Below are positions 16,435 through 25,343 of a stretch of DNA of 64,000 bases, piece after piece. Where the stretch lies: NCBI RefSeq assembly GCF_005281835.1, contig NZ_RZIS01000001.1, positions 310,001-374,000 on the forward strand. Direction: 5' to 3'. The translations under genes were made by a program, and so were the position numbers. The stretch comes from Vibrio profundi (GTDB lineage: Bacteria > Pseudomonadota > Gammaproteobacteria > Enterobacterales > Vibrionaceae). Under the pieces are notes generated by a model, which was not told where the DNA came from, did not search any database, and saw only the letters and a program-made list of their open reading frames with translations. Each line of letters starts with the position of its first letter. The first letter of the stretch is position 1.

Positions 16435-17274
16435 TTAGTTTTTCATGATTCGAGGAATGCTTTCATCGCTTCGTAGTGTTAGTACTTCACAGCCTGTATC
16501 TGTAACTAGAAGAGTGTGTTCCCATTGCGCAGAATTTTTGTTGTCACCCGTGTAAACGGTCCAGTTATCTTCATCGTCTAAGCGACAACCAAATTTACCA
16601 GCGTTGATCATTGGTTCAATCGTGAAACACATACCTGCTTTCAATACCGTGCGGTCGCTGTTTTTATAATGAACGACTTGTGGATCCTCGTGGAATTCAC
16701 TGCCAATGCCGTGGCCGCAATAGTCTTTAACAATAGAGAACTTAGCGCGAGGGTTGTTCTTGTTGTTAGTTTTGATGTATTTCTCGATTGTAGTACCGAT
16801 TTCACCAAGCTGAACGCCAGGTTTTACTTTTTTCATTGCCGCGTACAGGCTTTCTTGTGCGACTAGGCAAAGACGACGGTCTGCTGCAGAAACGTCACCG
16901 ATTAGGAACATTTTTGAGGTATCGCCGTGGTAGCCATTTTTGATCACTGTGATATCGATGTTAACAATGTCACCATCTTTTAAAACACCAGGGCGAGAAA
17001 TCGGGCCAAACTGCTCATCTTGCGCGCTTGGAATACCGTGACAAACGACGTGGTTGATCGAAGTACAGATAGATTTAGGGAAGCCATGATAATTTAGTGG
17101 AGCTGGAATAGCACCTTGCACTTCAGTGATGTGTTTATGACAAATTTGATCTAGCTCTTCAGTTGTCACTCCCGCTTTCACATGTGGGCCAATCATTTCT
17201 AGCACTTCAGCAGCAAGCTTGCCAGCAATGCGCATTTTTTCGATTTCTTCAGCTGTTTTAATTTTTACGGACAT
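16435..17274 (-). CDS. map: Methionine aminopeptidase, type I
   Basis: The cytosolic metalloprotease removes the start methionine from new proteins with a small second residue. The protein has 279 residues, about 15 more than E. coli; the extra residues form a C-terminal tail (SDESIPRIMKN). The five metal ligands are visible in order: the two Asp in VNIDITVIKNGYHGDTSKMF, His in GHGIGSEFHEDP, Glu in FTIEPMIN and Glu in WEHTLLVT. It is divergent from rpsB with a 423 bp gap, the same arrangement as in E. coli. Confidence 0.97.
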   Translation of the reverse strand: MSVKIKTAEEIEKMRIAGKLAAEVLEMIGPHVKAGVTTEELDQICHKHITEVQGAIPAPLNYHGFPKSICTSINHVVCHGIPSAQDEQFGPISRPGVLKDGDIVNIDITVIKNGYHGDTSKMFLIGDVSAADRRLCLVAQESLYAAMKKVKPGVQLGEIGTTIEKYIKTNNKNNPRAKFSIVKDYCGHGIGSEFHEDPQVVHYKNSDRTVLKAGMCFTIEPMINAGKFGCRLDDEDNWTVYTGDNKNSAQWEHTLLVTDTGCEVLTLRSDESIPRIMKN

Positions 17275-17490
17275 CGACTTTCTCTATTAATTCGGTTGCA
17301 CGAAGATGTGCATATGGCGGCTATTTTAGCAGTGGATGCAATTAGCGCAAGACTACCTTGGCCTTAGGTTTAATATGGATAAGTTTAGCGGGTAGAAACT
17401 TTGTGATTATTAACACTGAAGTATGGGGTTCGGTGATGAAGGTTTTTCGAACTGAAAACCAATTTTTTCTAGCCACAGATGGTCAAAATA

Positions 17491-17506
17491 TGGTATAAAG
17501 CGCGCC
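17491..17506 (+). promoter_or_regulatory. rpsB promoter with GC-rich discriminator
   Basis: TGGTATAAA forms an extended -10 element and is followed directly by GCGCGCC. Such GC-rich discriminators mark promoters shut down by ppGpp and DksA in ribosomal genes. No good -35 is seen. The rest of the map-rpsB gap upstream (17275-17490) shows no gene. Confidence 0.6.
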
Positions 17507-17697
17507 GGACTCAAGGACTGTTATCTCCAACAGGCGAAGCAGGCTTTTAGTCTAAACTTAATTATCTTTAAATCACACACATTCCGACACATGTTCCGGG
17601 GTGCCTCAACAGTAAAACTGCCTGTGCTAAAACAGGTAGATGTTAGGGGTCGGATTCATGGGGGATGTGGAGGCCTAACCCCATAGAGGATTTTAAA
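17507..17697 (+). promoter_or_regulatory. rpsB leader with pseudoknot next to the ribosome binding site
   Basis: The 5' leader is about 190 nt. It contains a hairpin, CTGCCTGT (17618-17625) with ACAGGTAG (17632-17639). Next, GTTAGG (17642-17647) can pair with CCTAAC (17674-17679), and ATGGG (17658-17662) with CCCAT (17680-17684). The strand order gives an H-type pseudoknot that ends one base before the GAGGA ribosome binding site. Autoregulation of rpsB-tsf by S2 through a conserved leader is established in gammaproteobacteria; the exact fold given here is inferred from pairing. Confidence 0.65.
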
Positions 17698-18429
17698 ATG
17701 GCAACTGTATCAATGCGCGATATGCTAAAAGCTGGTGTTCACTTCGGTCACCAAACTCGTTACTGGAACCCAAAAATGAAGCCATTCATCTTTGGTGCTC
17801 GTAACAAGGTTCATATCATCAACCTAGAAAAAACTGTACCAATGTTCAACGAAGCTCTAGCTGAAATTGCTAAAGTTGGCGAGAAGAAAGGTAAAGTTCT
17901 TTTTGTTGGTACTAAGCGCGCTGCATCTGAAGCTGTTAAAGAAGCTGCTGTAAACAGCAACCAATTTTACGTTAACAACCGCTGGTTAGGCGGTATGCTA
18001 ACGAACTACAAAACTGTTCGTCAGTCTATCAAGCGTCTGAAAGATCTTGAAGCTCAAGCTCAAGACGGTACTTTCGACAAGCTAACTAAGAAAGAAGCTC
18101 TAATGCGTACTCGCGAAATGGAGAAGCTAGAGAAATCTCTTGGTGGTATCAAGAACATGGGCGGCCTACCAGACGCTCTATTCGTAATCGATGCTGATCA
18201 CGAACACATCGCAGTTAAAGAAGCTAACAACCTAGGTATCCCAGTTTACGCTGTAGTTGATACTAACTCTAACCCAGACGGCGTTGACTTCGTTATCCCA
18301 GGTAACGACGACGCAATCCGTGCAGTACAGCTTTACCTAAACGCTGCTGCAGACGCGGTTAAAGAAGGTCGTAACAAAGATGTTGCTGCTGTAGCTGCTG
18401 AAAAAGATGGTTTTGTAGAAGCTGAATAA
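17698..18429 (+). CDS. rpsB: 30S ribosomal protein S2
   Basis: S2 is a late-binding small-subunit protein needed for S1 attachment. The protein has 243 residues (E. coli 241). It begins [19 protein letters not shown], contains the signature [17 protein letters not shown] and ends in a Lys/Glu/Ala-rich tail. The ATG at 17698 has GAGGA seven bases upstream; an in-frame ATG at 17665 lies inside the leader pseudoknot and is not the start. tsf follows after a hairpin, as in E. coli. Codon use is strongly biased, as expected for a highly expressed gene. Confidence 0.98.
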   Translation: MATVSMRDMLKAGVHFGHQTRYWNPKMKPFIFGARNKVHIINLEKTVPMFNEALAEIAKVGEKKGKVLFVGTKRAASEAVKEAAVNSNQFYVNNRWLGGMLTNYKTVRQSIKRLKDLEAQAQDGTFDKLTKKEALMRTREMEKLEKSLGGIKNMGGLPDALFVIDADHEHIAVKEANNLGIPVYAVVDTNSNPDGVDFVIPGNDDAIRAVQLYLNAAADAVKEGRNKDVAAVAAEKDGFVEAE

Positions 18430-18496
18430 TAGCGACTCTGAATCACACTTAGTTTTCGTGAAACGTAGTTTAAACATAAACTAAGTTATAGTTAGC

Positions 18497-18525
18497 ATCA
18501 GGGGCCCAAATTGGCCCCTGATTTT
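18497..18525 (+). terminator. Intergenic terminator/attenuator between rpsB and tsf
   Basis: ATCAGGGGCC and GGCCCCTGAT form a strong stem with a six-base loop, followed by TTTTT. An attenuator at this position is known in enterobacteria, where part of the rpsB transcription reads through into tsf. Confidence 0.85.
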
Positions 18526-18557
18526 TACCTTATTTCGAATCAACCGAGGAATAGAGA

Positions 18558-19403
18558 ATGGCAACTGTAACTGCTGCTCTAGTTAAAGAACTTCGCGAGC
18601 GCACTGGCGCTGGCATGATGGAATGTAAGAAAGCGCTTGTAGAAGCAAACGCTGACATCGAACTAGCAATTGAAAACATGCGTAAATCTGGCGCAGCGAA
18701 AGCAGCTAAAAAAGCTGGTAACGTTGCTGCTGAAGGCGCAATCATCATTAAAGAAGAGAACGGCGTAGCTGCTCTTCTTGAAGTTAACTGCCAAACTGAC
18801 TTCGTAGCTAAAGATGCTAGCTTCACTGCTTTCGCAGAAGAAGTTGCAGCTGCTGCAGTAGCTTCTCAAGCTACAGCTGAAGAACTACAAGCTCAGTTCG
18901 AAGAAACTCGCGTTGCTCTAGTTGCAAAAATCGGCGAAAACATCAACATCCGTCGCGTACAGTACGTTAAAGGTGCTGCACTAGCTTCTTACCGTCACGG
19001 TGAGAAAATCGGTGTTGTTGTTGCTGGTGAAGGCGAAGCTGAAACTCTTAAGCACGTTGCAATGCACGTTGCTGCATCTCGTCCTGAGTTCGTTAACCCA
19101 GAAGACGTACCTGCAGACGTAGTTGAGAAAGAAAAAGCTGTTCAAGTTGAAATCGCTATGAACGAAGGCAAACCAGCTGAAATCGCTGAGAAGATGGTTG
19201 TTGGCCGTATGAAGAAATTCACGGGCGAAATCTCTCTAACTGGTCAAGCTTTCATCATGGAACCTAAGAAATCTGTTGGCGAAATTCTTAAAGAGAAAGG
19301 CGCTTCAGTATCTAACTTCGTACGCCTAGAAGTTGGTGAAGGTATCGAGAAAGCTGCTGAAATGAGCTTCGCAGACGAAGTAGCAGCGGTACAAAAAGGT
19401 TAA
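18558..19403 (+). CDS. tsf: Elongation factor Ts
   Basis: EF-Ts exchanges GDP for GTP on EF-Tu. The protein has 281 residues (E. coli 283). The N-terminal signature [20 protein letters not shown] and the second signature [11 protein letters not shown] are clear, and the core domain ([17 protein letters not shown]) follows. The ribosome binding site is GAGG. It is expressed with rpsB through the attenuator and possibly from weak internal signals. A terminator follows. Confidence 0.98.
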   Translation: MATVTAALVKELRERTGAGMMECKKALVEANADIELAIENMRKSGAAKAAKKAGNVAAEGAIIIKEENGVAALLEVNCQTDFVAKDASFTAFAEEVAAAAVASQATAEELQAQFEETRVALVAKIGENINIRRVQYVKGAALASYRHGEKIGVVVAGEGEAETLKHVAMHVAASRPEFVNPEDVPADVVEKEKAVQVEIAMNEGKPAEIAEKMVVGRMKKFTGEISLTGQAFIMEPKKSVGEILKEKGASVSNFVRLEVGEGIEKAAEMSFADEVAAVQKG

Positions 19404-19421
19404 TCCTTAGCGTATTGTTTG

Positions 19422-19454
19422 AAAAAAGACCGTGGCCTATGCTGCGGTCTTTTT
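19422..19454 (+). terminator. Terminator of tsf
   Basis: AAAAAAGACCG and CGGTCTTTTT pair around a 14-base loop. It separates rpsB-tsf from pyrH. Confidence 0.85.
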
Positions 19455-19585
19455 ATGACTGAAGTACTATTTTTTCAGCTAAAGTTAAGTTTGAAAAATT
19501 TTGTATTAATCGTTTTGAATGAAAATTGTGTATTCGAGTTTTCATTCATGACTGTTAATCATCAACTCTTTGGAAGGTAAACTCC

Positions 19586-20317
19586 ATGACTACGAACCCT
19601 AAACCAGCGTATCAACGTATTCTGTTAAAACTTAGCGGTGAAGCGCTACAAGGCGAAGAAGGTTTTGGTATTGACCCAACGATCCTTGATCGTATGGCTC
19701 AAGAAGTAAAAGAATTGGTTGAACTAGGCGTTCAAGTTGGTGTTGTTATCGGTGGCGGTAACCTGTTCCGTGGTGCTGGTCTTGCTGAAGCTGGCATGAA
19801 CCGCGTTGTTGGTGATCACATGGGTATGCTTGCAACGGTAATGAACGGCCTTGCAATGCGTGACGCTCTTCACCGTGCTTACGTAAATGCACGTGTAATG
19901 TCTGCAATCCCTCTAAAAGGCGTGTGTGACGACTACAACTGGGCAGATGCAATTAGCCAACTGCGTCAAGGTCGCGTGGTAATTTTCTCTGCAGGTACTG
20001 GTAACCCATTCTTTACGACTGACTCTGCGGCTTGTCTACGTGGCATCGAAATCGAAGCTGACGTAGTTCTAAAAGCGACAAAAGTAGATGGCGTATTTAC
20101 TGCTGACCCAGTAGCAAACCCAGACGCAGAGCTGTATGATACTTTGTCTTACAACACAGTTCTTGAGAAAGAGCTTAAAGTAATGGACTTGGCTGCATTT
20201 ACGCTAGCACGTGATCACAAAATGCCAATCCGTGTATTTAACATGAACAAGCCAGGCGCACTACGCCGCGTGGTTATGGGTGAAACTGAAGGTACATTAA
20301 TCAGCGACGCTGACTAA
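19586..20317 (+). CDS. pyrH: Uridylate kinase
   Basis: The hexameric enzyme phosphorylates UMP to UDP in pyrimidine synthesis and is controlled by GTP and UTP. The protein has 243 residues (E. coli 241). Family motifs are KLSGEALQG at the N terminus, [12 protein letters not shown], and the nucleotide-binding region near [15 protein letters not shown] good ribosome binding site, TGGAAGG, precedes the ATG. It is followed 98 bp downstream by frr, probably on one mRNA. Confidence 0.98.
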   Translation: MTTNPKPAYQRILLKLSGEALQGEEGFGIDPTILDRMAQEVKELVELGVQVGVVIGGGNLFRGAGLAEAGMNRVVGDHMGMLATVMNGLAMRDALHRAYVNARVMSAIPLKGVCDDYNWADAISQLRQGRVVIFSAGTGNPFFTTDSAACLRGIEIEADVVLKATKVDGVFTADPVANPDAELYDTLSYNTVLEKELKVMDLAAFTLARDHKMPIRVFNMNKPGALRRVVMGETEGTLISDAD

Positions 20318-20415
20318 TTTTTCGGGCTTACTGAAGTACATACTTTGGTAAGCTTTATCCTTATCACTCCAAATAAAAAGCTTTCTTGAAGAAAGAACAT
20401 AATCAAGGTGAAATT

Positions 20416-20973
20416 GTGATTAACGAAATCAAAAAAGACGCTCAAGAGCGCATGGAAAAAAGTGTTGATGCACTAAAAAACAACCTGCAAAAAATTCGTA
20501 CAGGTCGTGCACACCCAAGCCTACTTTCTGGTATCTCAGTAGAGTACTACGGTGCACCAACGCCTTTGACTCAAGTTGCTAACGTTATTGCAGAAGATGC
20601 TCGTACTCTAGCGATCACTGTATTTGACAAAACACTAGCGCCTCTTGTTGAAAAAGCGATCATGACTTCAGACCTAGGTCTAAACCCTATGTCAGCTGGT
20701 ACGGTTATTCGTGTTCCACTTCCACCGCTAACAGAAGAGCGTCGTAAGGACCTAGTTAAAATCGTTCGTGGTGAAGCTGAAGGTGGTCGTGTTGCTATCC
20801 GTAATATTCGTCGTGACGCGAATGGCGATCTAAAAGCACTTCTTAAAGATAAAGAAATCTCTGAAGACGAAGATCGTAAAGCACAAGACGAAATTCAGAA
20901 ACTAACTGATGCTGCAGTTAAAAATGTAGATGAAGTTCTAGCTGCAAAAGAAAAAGAGTTAATGGAAGTATAA
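20416..20973 (+). CDS. frr: Ribosome recycling factor (GTG start)
   Basis: RRF, with EF-G, splits the post-termination ribosome. The best start is GTG at 20416: it gives 185 residues, exactly the E. coli length, with the family N terminus [17 protein letters not shown] and an AAGGTG ribosome binding site five bases before. Ten further upstream codons are open but do not match the family. The signatures [34 protein letters not shown] and VRNVRRDAN-like IRNIRRDAN are present. Confidence 0.96.
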   Translation: MINEIKKDAQERMEKSVDALKNNLQKIRTGRAHPSLLSGISVEYYGAPTPLTQVANVIAEDARTLAITVFDKTLAPLVEKAIMTSDLGLNPMSAGTVIRVPLPPLTEERRKDLVKIVRGEAEGGRVAIRNIRRDANGDLKALLKDKEISEDEDRKAQDEIQKLTDAAVKNVDEVLAAKEKELMEV

Positions 20974-20996
20974 TTCCGTCACACTCTGTTAGCTTG

Positions 20997-21029
20997 AAAA
21001 ACGCTGTACTCACAGTTCAGCGTTTTTTT
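20997..21029 (+). terminator. Terminator between frr and uppS
   Basis: AAAAACGCTG and CAGCGTTTTT pair around an 11-base loop followed by T. uppS starts only 41 bp later, so its promoter must be in or before the hairpin, or it depends on read-through. Confidence 0.8.
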
Positions 21030-21070
21030 ATGCTACTCTGTTCAACTGTTAGAATCTAATTACCCCTTTT

Positions 21071-21826
21071 ATGCATACTTCTCAAGCTTTCACAGATTCC
21101 CTTCCCAAACATATTGCAATCATCATGGACGGCAATGGGCGTTGGGCTAAAGCTCAAGGCAAACCAAGAGTTTTTGGCCATAAAAATGGTGTTCAAGCCG
21201 TAAGAAAAACAATTTCATCAGCCGCTAAACTAGGTATTCAAGCTGTTTCTCTTTTTGCTTTTAGTAGCGAAAATTGGCGCCGCCCTGAAGAAGAAGTTGG
21301 GGTTTTAATGGAATTGTTTATTACCGTGCTTTCTAACGAAGTAAAAAAGCTGCACAAGAATAATCTTCGCTTAAGAGTTATCGGTGATAAGACCCGTTTT
21401 AGCCAACGTTTGCAAAAGAAAATTGCAGAAGCAGAAGCGCTAACACATGATAATACAGGCATGGTTATTAACATTGCGGCTAACTATGGTGGTAAGTGGG
21501 ATATTCAGGAAGCTGTGAAAAAAATTGCTCTTGATGTTCAGCAAGGTAAGTTATCTATTGATGACATCGATGAACCTTTGATTACCCAAAATCTGACTAT
21601 GTCAGATATCCCTGAAGTTGATTTGCTTATCCGTACTAGCGGCGAATGCCGAATTAGTAATTTTATGCTGTGGCAATTGGCTTACGCAGAAATTTATTTT
21701 ACTGAACAATTTTGGCCTGATTTTAATGAAGACAGCTTAGTTGAAGCTGTGACTTGGTTTATTAACCGCGAAAGACGCTTTGGCTGTACTGGCGAACAAG
21801 TAAAAGCCCTGATGGAAACCCAATAA
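21071..21826 (+). CDS. uppS: Undecaprenyl diphosphate synthase
   Basis: This cis-prenyltransferase adds eight isoprene units to farnesyl diphosphate to make the C55 lipid carrier for peptidoglycan and O-antigen. The protein has 251 residues. The catalytic aspartate is D20 in [11 protein letters not shown]. Further motifs are [13 protein letters not shown] and the C-terminal substrate loop [16 protein letters not shown], where a cysteine stands at a variable position usually His, Gln or Arg. cdsA follows after 12 bp. The order uppS-cdsA-dxr is the Vibrio one. Confidence 0.97.
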   Translation: MHTSQAFTDSLPKHIAIIMDGNGRWAKAQGKPRVFGHKNGVQAVRKTISSAAKLGIQAVSLFAFSSENWRRPEEEVGVLMELFITVLSNEVKKLHKNNLRLRVIGDKTRFSQRLQKKIAEAEALTHDNTGMVINIAANYGGKWDIQEAVKKIALDVQQGKLSIDDIDEPLITQNLTMSDIPEVDLLIRTSGECRISNFMLWQLAYAEIYFTEQFWPDFNEDSLVEAVTWFINRERRFGCTGEQVKALMETQ

Positions 21827-21838
21827 GGATTATTTAGT

Positions 21839-22681
21839 TTGAAACAGCGAATCATAACAGCGTTGATTTTGGCTCCCCTAGTCATCCTAGGCATTTTTGA
21901 GTTATCTCTCCCTTTATTCATTATTGCGTTAGCTGCAGTTACCTTTTTAGGTTTCTGGGAGTGGACGCAATTTGTTGAACACAAATCCCGTTATTTAGCT
22001 TTGATTCCTACCGTCGCTGTAAGTGCCATTAGTTTGGCTGTCGTGCCATTTGACGTACTTAGCTTAAATGATGTGACTCCATTACATTACATAATTTTAA
22101 CTGTTGGTTTTATATGGTGGTTATTAGCGAGTGGGCTTGCGATTAGTTACCCTAGGTCGATGCCAAGTTGGCAGCACTCATCGGTATTACGTCATTCTTT
22201 CGGGGTTCTAACCTTGCTTCCTTTCTTTTGGAGTGTCGTGATTCTACGTGCTTCAAACATAGATATTGACCCTTATTACGGTGCTAAACTGGTTATGTTT
22301 GTCTGCTTTTTAGTGTGGGCTGCAGATAGCGGCGCTTACTTTACGGGCAAAAGTATTGGTAAGCGCAAGATGGCCCCGGCTGTTAGCCCAAATAAAACCG
22401 TTGAAGGCTTAGTTGGCGGTATCATTACTGCTCTAGTTGTTGCGTGGATTTTTGCTGACCTATTCGACCTTCAGTTTTCTAGCCCTATCCATATGATTGT
22501 TATTACTTTAGTCACCGTGGTGATATCAGTACTCGGAGATTTGGTTGAAAGTATGTTTAAGCGTGTGTCAGGTATCAAGGACAGTAGTAACTTGATACCG
22601 GGTCATGGTGGAGTCCTTGATCGAATTGATAGCTTAACCGCTGCATTCCCTGTCTTTGCTCTTCTATATCTAGCATTCTAA
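21839..22681 (+). CDS. cdsA: Phosphatidate cytidylyltransferase (TTG start)
   Basis: The inner-membrane enzyme makes CDP-diacylglycerol from CTP and phosphatidate, the branch point of phospholipid synthesis. The protein has 280 residues with about eight hydrophobic segments. The family signature near the C terminus, SMFKRVSGIKDSSNLIPGHG followed by GVLDRIDS, is complete. The start is TTG at 21839, preceded by AAGGAT at eight bases; the next in-frame methionines come far too late. A hairpin terminator follows the stop. Confidence 0.95.
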   Translation: MKQRIITALILAPLVILGIFELSLPLFIIALAAVTFLGFWEWTQFVEHKSRYLALIPTVAVSAISLAVVPFDVLSLNDVTPLHYIILTVGFIWWLLASGLAISYPRSMPSWQHSSVLRHSFGVLTLLPFFWSVVILRASNIDIDPYYGAKLVMFVCFLVWAADSGAYFTGKSIGKRKMAPAVSPNKTVEGLVGGIITALVVAWIFADLFDLQFSSPIHMIVITLVTVVISVLGDLVESMFKRVSGIKDSSNLIPGHGGVLDRIDSLTAAFPVFALLYLAF

Positions 22682-22686
22682 TTTTT

Positions 22687-22711
22687 AGGGCAGTAACACT
22701 GCCCTGATTTT
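22687..22711 (+). terminator. Terminator between cdsA and dxr
   Basis: AGGGCAGT-AAC-ACTGCCCT is a perfect eight-base stem followed by GATTTTTC. dxr starts 21 bp later. Confidence 0.8.
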
Positions 22712-22731
22712 TCTTCGATGGTCAATATGTG

Positions 22732-23940
22732 ATGCGAAATCTAACTATTCTCGGCGCAACGGGTTCTATCGGTGCAAGCACATTAAAAGTGGTTGAACAA
22801 AACCCAGAGAAATTCTCTATTGTGGCACTAGCTGCAGGCTCTAATGTGCCTAAGATGCTTCAACTTGTCTCTAAGTGGCAACCTAAGTACGCGGTTATGG
22901 CGTGTGATAAAGCAGCAACTGAATTGGAAGCGAAAATCAAGTCGGCGAATATAGAAACTCAAGTGCTTTCTGGAACTGAAGGTATGTGTATGGTGTCTTC
23001 GAGTGATGACGTGGACACTGTTATGGCCGCGATAGTGGGTGCTGCCGGCTTGGTTCCAACGATGGCTGCAGTGACCTCAGGAAAACGTGTTTTGCTGGCA
23101 AATAAAGAAGCCTTGGTTATGTCAGGGCAGCTCTTTATTGATGCCGTTGAAAAGCACGGAGCAGAATTATTGCCAGTCGATAGTGAACATAATGCTATCT
23201 TCCAGTGTCTATCTAAAGATGTACAAGAGAAGCTAGGCCATTGTGACTTGAACGGAAGTGGTATTGAGCATATTTTGCTGACAGGTTCCGGTGGCCCGTT
23301 TCGATACACAGAAGTAGACGAATTAGAGTCTGTGACACCGGAGCAAGCGATAGCGCACCCTAATTGGTCTATGGGGCCGAAGATTTCAGTAGACTCTGCC
23401 ACTATGATGAACAAAGGGTTAGAGTATATCGAAGCAAAGTGGTTATTTAATGCCTCGCGTGAGCAGCTAAAAGTGATCATCCACCCACAATCTGTAATTC
23501 ATTCTATGGTGCAGTATCGAGATGGCTCAGTCCTAGCTCAAATGGGTGAGCCAGATATGGCAACGCCAATCGCATTAACTATGTCTTATCCTGAAAGGGT
23601 TAATGCGGGTGTAAAACCATTAGATTTCACTAAAGTGGGCGAGCTGACTTTTTTAGAACCAGACTTTGCACGCTACCCATGTTTGAAGTTGGCTATTGAC
23701 GCGTGTTATCTCGGTCAACATGCGACAACAGCATTAAATGCAGCAAATGAAATGGCTGTGGCTGCGTTTTTAGATTCAAAGCTGAGATTTACAGAAATAG
23801 CGGTTATCAATAAGCTAGTGATGGAGCGAGTATGCCAAGAGCATAACTCCGAAACTTTGGATAGCTTGGAAAGCTTGTTGGAGCTAGATAAAATAGCCCG
23901 AGATCTGGCTTCAGAATTTATTAGAGAGCGTATGTTATGA
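22732..23940 (+). CDS. dxr: 1-deoxy-D-xylulose-5-phosphate reductoisomerase
   Basis: This NADPH enzyme makes 2-C-methyl-D-erythritol 4-phosphate, the first committed step of the MEP isoprenoid pathway that feeds uppS. The protein has 402 residues from the ATG at 22732; a GTG one codon earlier is also possible. The dinucleotide motif [13 protein letters not shown], the metal-binding [14 protein letters not shown] and the flexible-loop region [20 protein letters not shown] are visible. Its stop overlaps the rseP start by four bases (ATGA), so the two are coupled. Confidence 0.97.
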   Translation: MRNLTILGATGSIGASTLKVVEQNPEKFSIVALAAGSNVPKMLQLVSKWQPKYAVMACDKAATELEAKIKSANIETQVLSGTEGMCMVSSSDDVDTVMAAIVGAAGLVPTMAAVTSGKRVLLANKEALVMSGQLFIDAVEKHGAELLPVDSEHNAIFQCLSKDVQEKLGHCDLNGSGIEHILLTGSGGPFRYTEVDELESVTPEQAIAHPNWSMGPKISVDSATMMNKGLEYIEAKWLFNASREQLKVIIHPQSVIHSMVQYRDGSVLAQMGEPDMATPIALTMSYPERVNAGVKPLDFTKVGELTFLEPDFARYPCLKLAIDACYLGQHATTALNAANEMAVAAFLDSKLRFTEIAVINKLVMERVCQEHNSETLDSLESLLELDKIARDLASEFIRERML

Positions 23941-25295
23941 CAGGCGTGTTATGGAATTTAGTTTCTTTTATCGTCGCACTTGGCGTACTCGTAGCTGTCC
24001 ATGAATATGGTCACTTCTGGGTTGCTCGTAAGTGTGGAGTAAAAGTAGAGAAATTTTCTATCGGCTTCGGTAAGTCTCTGTGGAGTAAAGTTGGCAAAGA
24101 TGGCACTGAGTATAGCATCGCAATGATCCCGCTTGGTGGTTACGTCAAGATGCTTGATGGCCGTGTGGATGATGTACCTGACGATCAGCAACAATACGCT
24201 TTTGATAAAAAGCCGCTGTGGAAAAGAACCTCTATTGTCGCGGCTGGCCCTGTATTTAACTTCTTGTTCGCTATTGTTGCTTATTGGTTAGTTTTTGTAA
24301 TGGGTGTGCCTGCCGTAAAACCAGTTGTTGGGGAAGTAACACCTTATTCAATTGCGGCAGATGCAGGTTTTCAACCTGGAATGGAACTTAAAGCGGTTTC
24401 AGGAATCAAAACCGCAGATTGGGAATCGGTTAATATGGGATTGATCTCCCGTATCGGCGATGACAGCATGACGATTACCGTCTCTTCACCTGACAATATT
24501 GGTATTGAACAGCAATTACATCTGGATATTCGTGAATGGAAGTTTAACCCTGAAGTTGAGTCAGCCATGACAGCCTTAGGTTTTACTCCTTTTACACCGG
24601 AAGTATCAACAGTACTCGTTAATATCGTAGAAGGTGGCGCAGGCGCTAAAGCGGGTTTTGAAGCCAACGACAAAATTGTTGCGATTAACAATCAAGATAT
24701 CAATAACTGGCCTCAAGTGGTTGAAGCTATTCGCAATCATCCGAATGCACCGATGGCAGTTACTGTTATTCGTCTCAACGAAGAAATTAAACTGACATTG
24801 ACACCTGACAGTCGTGATATTGGAAAGGGTCAAACGATTGGCTTTGCTGGTATTGCACCAGAAGTCGCAGATTGGCCTGAAAATTATCGCTTCGACCTTC
24901 AATATGGTGTATTTGAATCTGTTGGTAAGGCCATTGATAAAACAGGCCAGGTCATTAGCTTAACAGCAAGTATGATTAAAAAACTGATTGTCGGTGATGT
25001 TGGGCTGAATAACCTTAGTGGTCCAATATCGATCGCGAAAGGCGCCGGCACAACAGCAGATTACGGTCTGGTTTATTTTTTAAGTTTCATGGCGTTGATT
25101 AGTGTGAATCTAGGCATTATTAACCTAGTTCCACTACCGATGCTAGATGGTGGACATTTACTGTTTTTCGCCATTGAAGCCATCACCCGAAAGCCAGTGC
25201 CTGAAAGAGTACAGGAAATTGGGTATAGAGTGGGCAGTGCGATTATTTTCTCTTTAATGGCTCTAGCAATATTTAATGATTTTACTCGTCTGTGA
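23937..25295 (+). CDS. rseP: RIP metalloprotease RseP
   Basis: RseP is the inner-membrane site-2 protease that cuts RseA within the membrane to release sigma-E, and clears signal peptide remnants. The protein has 452 residues. The zinc motif HEYGH is at 22-26 in the first membrane segment; two tandem PDZ domains occupy about 115-305 ([18 protein letters not shown] and [19 protein letters not shown]); the C-terminal [15 protein letters not shown] supplies the third zinc ligand. It overlaps dxr and lies upstream of bamA, the same order as in E. coli. Confidence 0.97.
   Translation: MTGVLWNLVSFIVALGVLVAVHEYGHFWVARKCGVKVEKFSIGFGKSLWSKVGKDGTEYSIAMIPLGGYVKMLDGRVDDVPDDQQQYAFDKKPLWKRTSIVAAGPVFNFLFAIVAYWLVFVMGVPAVKPVVGEVTPYSIAADAGFQPGMELKAVSGIKTADWESVNMGLISRIGDDSMTITVSSPDNIGIEQQLHLDIREWKFNPEVESAMTALGFTPFTPEVSTVLVNIVEGGAGAKAGFEANDKIVAINNQDINNWPQVVEAIRNHPNAPMAVTVIRLNEEIKLTLTPDSRDIGKGQTIGFAGIAPEVADWPENYRFDLQYGVFESVGKAIDKTGQVISLTASMIKKLIVGDVGLNNLSGPISIAKGAGTTADYGLVYFLSFMALISVNLGIINLVPLPMLDGGHLLFFAIEAITRKPVPERVQEIGYRVGSAIIFSLMALAIFNDFTRL
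24383..24410 (+). promoter_or_regulatory. Candidate sigma-E promoter inside rseP
   Basis: GGAACTT and TCAAA are separated by 16 bp, an exact match to the sigma-E -35 and -10 consensus and spacing. It points toward bamA-skp-lpxD. In E. coli a sigma-E promoter for bamA also lies within rseP, so a similar function is plausible. It lies about 930 bp before bamA. Confidence 0.45.
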
Positions 25296-25343
25296 TTGGT
25301 TCATCACAGAATTCTGTAGTAGCAAGGAATAATTAGAATAATT

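Noticed and set aside
17665..17697. In-frame ATG that would extend S2 by 11 residues
   Set aside because: S2 starts MATVSMRD across the family, the ATG lies inside the predicted leader structure, and the GAGGA ribosome binding site fits the ATG at 17698.
22729..22731. GTG start for dxr one codon before the ATG
   Set aside because: Possible, but the ATG gives the usual [12 protein letters not shown] terminus; the difference is one residue.
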